Source: an uncultured Eubacterium sp.
GTDB taxonomy: Bacteria; Bacillota; Clostridia; Lachnospirales; CAG-274
Reading direction: 5' to 3'
DNA length: 64,000 bases
Assembly (NCBI GenBank): GCA_900551755.1
Contig: URXK01000004.1
Coordinates: 76,193 to 140,192, forward strand
A program made the position numbers and the translations under genes. Each line of letters begins with the position of its first letter. The stretch's first letter is position 1. Under the pieces are notes generated by a model, which had not been told where the DNA came from, made no database searches, and saw nothing but the letters and a program-made list of their open reading frames with translations. Below are positions 61,308-64,000 of this stretch, piece by piece.

Positions 61308-62159
61308 TTGAGCAGAACAAAATTTGCGATTATAGGAGGAGATTACAGGTACAAACTACTTAAGGAGTTACTTGAAAAGGACGGCTACATTGTATCCATA
61401 TATGGCAACATATATTGCGAAAGCACCAATGATATAGACAGCACCATTTCAAATTCAAAGGCAGTAATAGCACCAATACCAATAACAAAAGACGACAAAA
61501 AAGTATATATGAGCGAAAACTTTCAATTAACAGTTGACGACCTTTTAAACTCAATGTCAAGCAACAATGTTAAGGTATTAATAGGTGGGGTTATTTCAGA
61601 AAAGCTCAAAAACATAGCCAATATATACAACATAAAGGCTATTGACTTATTCTCATTAGAGGAAGTTGCTATAAACAACGCCATACCTACAGCAGAGGGT
61701 GCTATAATGACAGCCATACAAGAAAGCGACAAAGTCCTTTTTAAAAGCAAAAGTTTAGTTTTAGGCTTTGGCAGATGTGGCAAGGTATTAGCCAATATGT
61801 TAAAAGGCATAGGAGCAAATGTGTATGTAACATACAGAAAGAAAAGTGATGAAGCCTATATAAATTCAATAAGCTGTACACCAATTAGCTTTAATGGATA
61901 TGACAGAAATATATCAGACTATGACTTTATATTCAACACAATACCAGCACCTATACTCAATCAAGAAATATTAAAAAGAATAAGAAAAGACACACCAATA
62001 ATCGACATAGCACAAGCCCCAGGAGGCTTAGACTACAACTATGCTAGAAAATTAAATTTAAAAGCAATATATTGCCCAGGCTTGCCAGGCAGAGTTGCAC
62101 CCTACTCTGCTGCACAAATACTAAAATCATCAATTATTGATATTGTTCTTGACAGCTAA
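61308..62159 (+). CDS. dpaA: Dipicolinate synthase subunit A
   Basis: With DpaB it makes dipicolinic acid, which fills the spore core. The 283-aa protein (from TTG 61308, GGGG 8 nt upstream; the frame to GTG 61299 is also possible) begins MSRTKFAIIGGDYRYKLLKEL. It has a second NAD-binding motif VLGFGRCGKVLANML and the family end CPGLPGRVAPYSAAQIL. Its presence is good evidence of a spore-former. Confidence 0.95.
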   Translation: MSRTKFAIIGGDYRYKLLKELLEKDGYIVSIYGNIYCESTNDIDSTISNSKAVIAPIPITKDDKKVYMSENFQLTVDDLLNSMSSNNVKVLIGGVISEKLKNIANIYNIKAIDLFSLEEVAINNAIPTAEGAIMTAIQESDKVLFKSKSLVLGFGRCGKVLANMLKGIGANVYVTYRKKSDEAYINSISCTPISFNGYDRNISDYDFIFNTIPAPILNQEILKRIRKDTPIIDIAQAPGGLDYNYARKLNLKAIYCPGLPGRVAPYSAAQILKSSIIDIVLDS

Positions 62160-62208
62160 CTCACCACAAGTCGCCATTAATCATACTATACAAAAGGAGG
62201 TGATACAA

Positions 62209-62787
62209 ATGGACCTACAGGGAATAAATCTGGGTTTATGTATGTGTGGCTCTTTTTGTACTTTTAGTGAGGTGCTTAAGGAAGTAACAGCTCTAAGCAA
62301 AAGAAATATAAATATATACCCTATTTTAAGCTACAACGCTGACAGCATAAACACAAGGTTTGGAGCTGTAGAGGATTTTAGAGATAAGCTGTATGATATT
62401 AGTGGCAACAATATAATATCAACAATAAAGGACGCTGAACCCATAGGTCCTCAAAAGCTGTTAGATATAATGCTTGTAGCACCTTGCACAGGCAACACAC
62501 TTGCAAAGCTAAACAACGGAATTACAGACACACCTGTTACAATGGCTTGCAAGGCTCACTTAAGAAATAATAAACCTCTTGTTATAGCTTTAGCCACAAA
62601 TGACGCTTTAGGCATAAGCCTTAAGAATATAGGTGGCTTAATAACAAGAAAAAATATATACTTTGTTCCATTTTCACAAGATAACCCTGAAAAAAAGCCA
62701 TTATCAATGATAGCGGATTTTAGCAAAATATATGATACCTTAGCCCTTGCAATAGAGGGAAAACAAATACAACCAATTATTTTTTAG
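62209..62787 (+). CDS. dpaB: Dipicolinate synthase subunit B
   Basis: This 192-aa flavoprotein-like subunit starts at ATG 62209 with AAAGGAGGTGAT upstream; the frame back to 62137 overlaps dpaA without a site. Motifs are INLGLCMCGSFCTFSEV, IGPQKLLDIMLVAPCTGNTLAKL and NGITDTPVTMACKAHLR. It completes the dipicolinate pair. Confidence 0.95.
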   Translation: MDLQGINLGLCMCGSFCTFSEVLKEVTALSKRNINIYPILSYNADSINTRFGAVEDFRDKLYDISGNNIISTIKDAEPIGPQKLLDIMLVAPCTGNTLAKLNNGITDTPVTMACKAHLRNNKPLVIALATNDALGISLKNIGGLITRKNIYFVPFSQDNPEKKPLSMIADFSKIYDTLALAIEGKQIQPIIF

Positions 62788-62805
62788 TAAATATTACTAA
62801 ATCAC

Positions 62806-62837
62806 AAGCACTTCAGCATAGTTCTGAGGTGCTTTTT
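62806..62837 (+). terminator. Terminator of dpaAB
   Basis: AGCACTTCAG pairs with CTGAGGTGCT, followed by TTTTT. Confidence 0.88.
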
Positions 62838-62978
62838 GCATAATAAATAAAATATCAAATACTAATAGTTTTGCTACATATTTATACTTTTTAGCAATAA
62901 TATAGTTTTATTTGTCACAAAGTTGTTACGAAAATATTTCAAAAATCGCAAATAATTTTTAGTTTTTATGCAATTCAC

Positions 62979-63007
62979 TTGACAAATATTGGATATTATT
63001 ATAGAAT
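62979..63007 (+). promoter_or_regulatory. Promoter of the NlpC/P60 hydrolase gene
   Basis: TTGACA (62979-62984) and TAGAAT (63002-63007) are 17 nt apart, leaving about a 65-nt untranslated leader. Confidence 0.75.
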
Positions 63008-63078
63008 AGCACTCGTAACATTTGCGTAACATTTTTAATATTTATGATTAATTGTGAAACAAATTTAGGAGTGATATT

Positions 63079-63831
63079 ATGAAATTATTAAATAAGTTAA
63101 ATTCAATTATTATTTTAAGCTGTTTCTTTACCATTGCTGGTGCTATGACAGCAAATGCTAGTGAAGGAGTTTTTTCTGACCTTGTAACTAGTAACAAAAT
63201 TGTTGACGCTATGCCAACTAAAAATACTAATAACAATATTTATGTTACTTGCAAAACATCTATTGATATGAAATCAAACTCATCAAACAATTCAAGACAA
63301 ATAAGATTGTTGCCAGAGGGCTATAACTTAACTGTGTTAGGTGCTGAATACGGCTGGGTAAATGTTAAAGATGATGATGGCAATATTGGTTATGTGTATA
63401 GTGGTAATGTTGATTTTAAAAATGGTACAATGCCAGCAAATGTTGACCCATTAGAAGAAAAAGGCAAAGATATAGTTGATTTTTCAAAGCAATATTTAGG
63501 CACACCTTATGTGTGGGGTGGCACAAGCCTTACTTCTGGCGTTGATTGCTCAGGCTTTGTTTATAGTGTTTATAAAAACTTTGGCATTACATTAAACCGT
63601 AGCTCAAAGGGTATGTATTCATCAAATGGCGTAGCTGTGGCTAAGTCAGACTTAATGCCTGGTGATTTGTTATTCTTTAATACTAGTGGTAGTGGTGTAT
63701 CTCACGTTGGTATGTATATTGGTAATAATCAGTACATTCACGCCGCATCTACTGATGTTAAAATATCTAACTTAAATGATAGCTACTCTTTAAGAACATA
63801 TATTGGGGCTAAAAGAGTGTTGGCGTGTTAA
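63079..63831 (+). CDS. Secreted SH3b - NlpC/P60 peptidoglycan hydrolase
   Basis: This 250-aa exported enzyme cuts cell-wall peptides. A signal peptide covers about residues 1-28 (cleavage near ANASEG). A bacterial SH3 domain follows (TCKTSIDMKSNSSN to GYVYSGNVDF). The C-terminal NlpC/P60 domain has the catalytic Cys in GVDCSGFVYSVYKNFG, His in SHVGMYIGN and His in YIHAAS. All key residues are present. Start ATG 63079 with AGGAGTGA upstream. Confidence 0.95.
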   Translation: MKLLNKLNSIIILSCFFTIAGAMTANASEGVFSDLVTSNKIVDAMPTKNTNNNIYVTCKTSIDMKSNSSNNSRQIRLLPEGYNLTVLGAEYGWVNVKDDDGNIGYVYSGNVDFKNGTMPANVDPLEEKGKDIVDFSKQYLGTPYVWGGTSLTSGVDCSGFVYSVYKNFGITLNRSSKGMYSSNGVAVAKSDLMPGDLLFFNTSGSGVSHVGMYIGNNQYIHAASTDVKISNLNDSYSLRTYIGAKRVLAC

Positions 63832-63890
63832 GAGAACCTCCTCATCAGTTACTGCGTGACAGTTCTCCTCGGAGTGGAGTTAGGTGGCTA
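63832..63890. repeat. Diverged copy of the 46.8 kb dispersed repeat
   Basis: The segment CCTCCTCATCAGTTACTGCG and the following GACAGTTCTCCTCGGAGTGG align with the reverse complement of 46772-46818 with many substitutions. Confidence 0.5.
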
Positions 63891-63925
63891 ATAATTACTT
63901 TTATTTATAGTGAACAGGTATATTG

Positions 63926-64000
63926 TAGGGGCGATTACTAATCGCCCGTTGATTAATTATTGGTAATAGTTACATCGGGCGAACATTGTTCGCCCCTACA
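63926..64000. repeat. MITE-like inverted repeat with TGTAGGGGCGA ends
   Basis: The unit begins TTGTAGGGGCGA and ends TCGCCCCTACA, and contains two inner palindromes (GGGCGATTACTAATCGCCC and GGGCGAACATTGTTCGCCC). A half copy lies at 37.03-37.07 kb. The window ends exactly at its right end, so it may continue. Confidence 0.6.

Overview
The window is low-GC, densely packed DNA that looks like the chromosome of an anaerobic, spore-forming member of the Clostridia, probably a gut-type Lachnospiraceae or Oscillospirales relative. Evidence for this is the paired dipicolinate synthase genes, a PPi-type phosphofructokinase, a sodium-pumping decarboxylase cluster, a hybrid-cluster protein, an APS-reductase-based sulfur pathway, strong AGGAGG ribosome binding sites and short AT-rich intergenic gaps. 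No species is named because no marker gene is present.

Region 1 (1-22.9 kb, all minus strand) is devoted to sulfur. A truncated hybrid-cluster protein is followed by a seven-gene operon (hemA, siroheme dehydrogenase, hemC, cobA-hemD fusion, cbiK-like chelatase, hemB, hemL) that can run from glutamyl-tRNA to siroheme. A second operon (thioredoxin, JAMM protease, siroheme sulfite reductase, TusA-like protein, ThiS-like carrier, ThiF-like E1, MetY, thioredoxin reductase, Rrf2 regulator) uses that siroheme and appears to make homocysteine by way of a protein thiocarboxylate. A third operon (sulfate-binding lipoprotein, cysTWA transporter, AprA/AprB-like APS reductase, cysDN) takes up and activates sulfate. 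It is preceded by a 25-codon leader peptide with two adjacent cysteine codons. Together these form a nearly complete route from external sulfate to homocysteine.

Region 2 (23-33 kb) holds a tRNA-Leu, small proteins of unknown function, an AEC transporter, a YbaK deacylase, an MTA/SAH deaminase with a purine nucleoside phosphorylase, an HD protein, TcdA, a BrkB/YihY membrane protein, PPi-phosphofructokinase and DAHP synthase.

Region 3 (33.4-37 kb) is the main discovery: a stand-alone type VI-D CRISPR system. It has one cas13d gene (895 aa, two R-X4-H HEPN motifs) with a one-spacer CRISPR array on each side. Both arrays have the same leader with a near-consensus promoter, so leader plus first repeat form 95-100 bp direct repeats around the gene. 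Both arrays end in a 36-nt unit that has become a near-perfect palindrome. No cas1, cas2 or WYL gene is visible.

Region 4 (37-64 kb) is mostly core metabolism: pgi, queH, a carboxyltransferase and Na+-pump decarboxylase operon with a divergent LysR gene, an exonuclease, lrgAB, two secreted or lipid-anchored proteins, glyA, and scpB-scpA-inactive M50-mutL-mutS-ylbF. It then holds a LytTR two-component system with three in-phase 21-bp sites upstream, dipicolinate synthase A and B, and an NlpC/P60 cell-wall hydrolase. Short dispersed repeats lie in the gaps at 37.0, 46.8, 60.9 and 63.8-64.0 kb.
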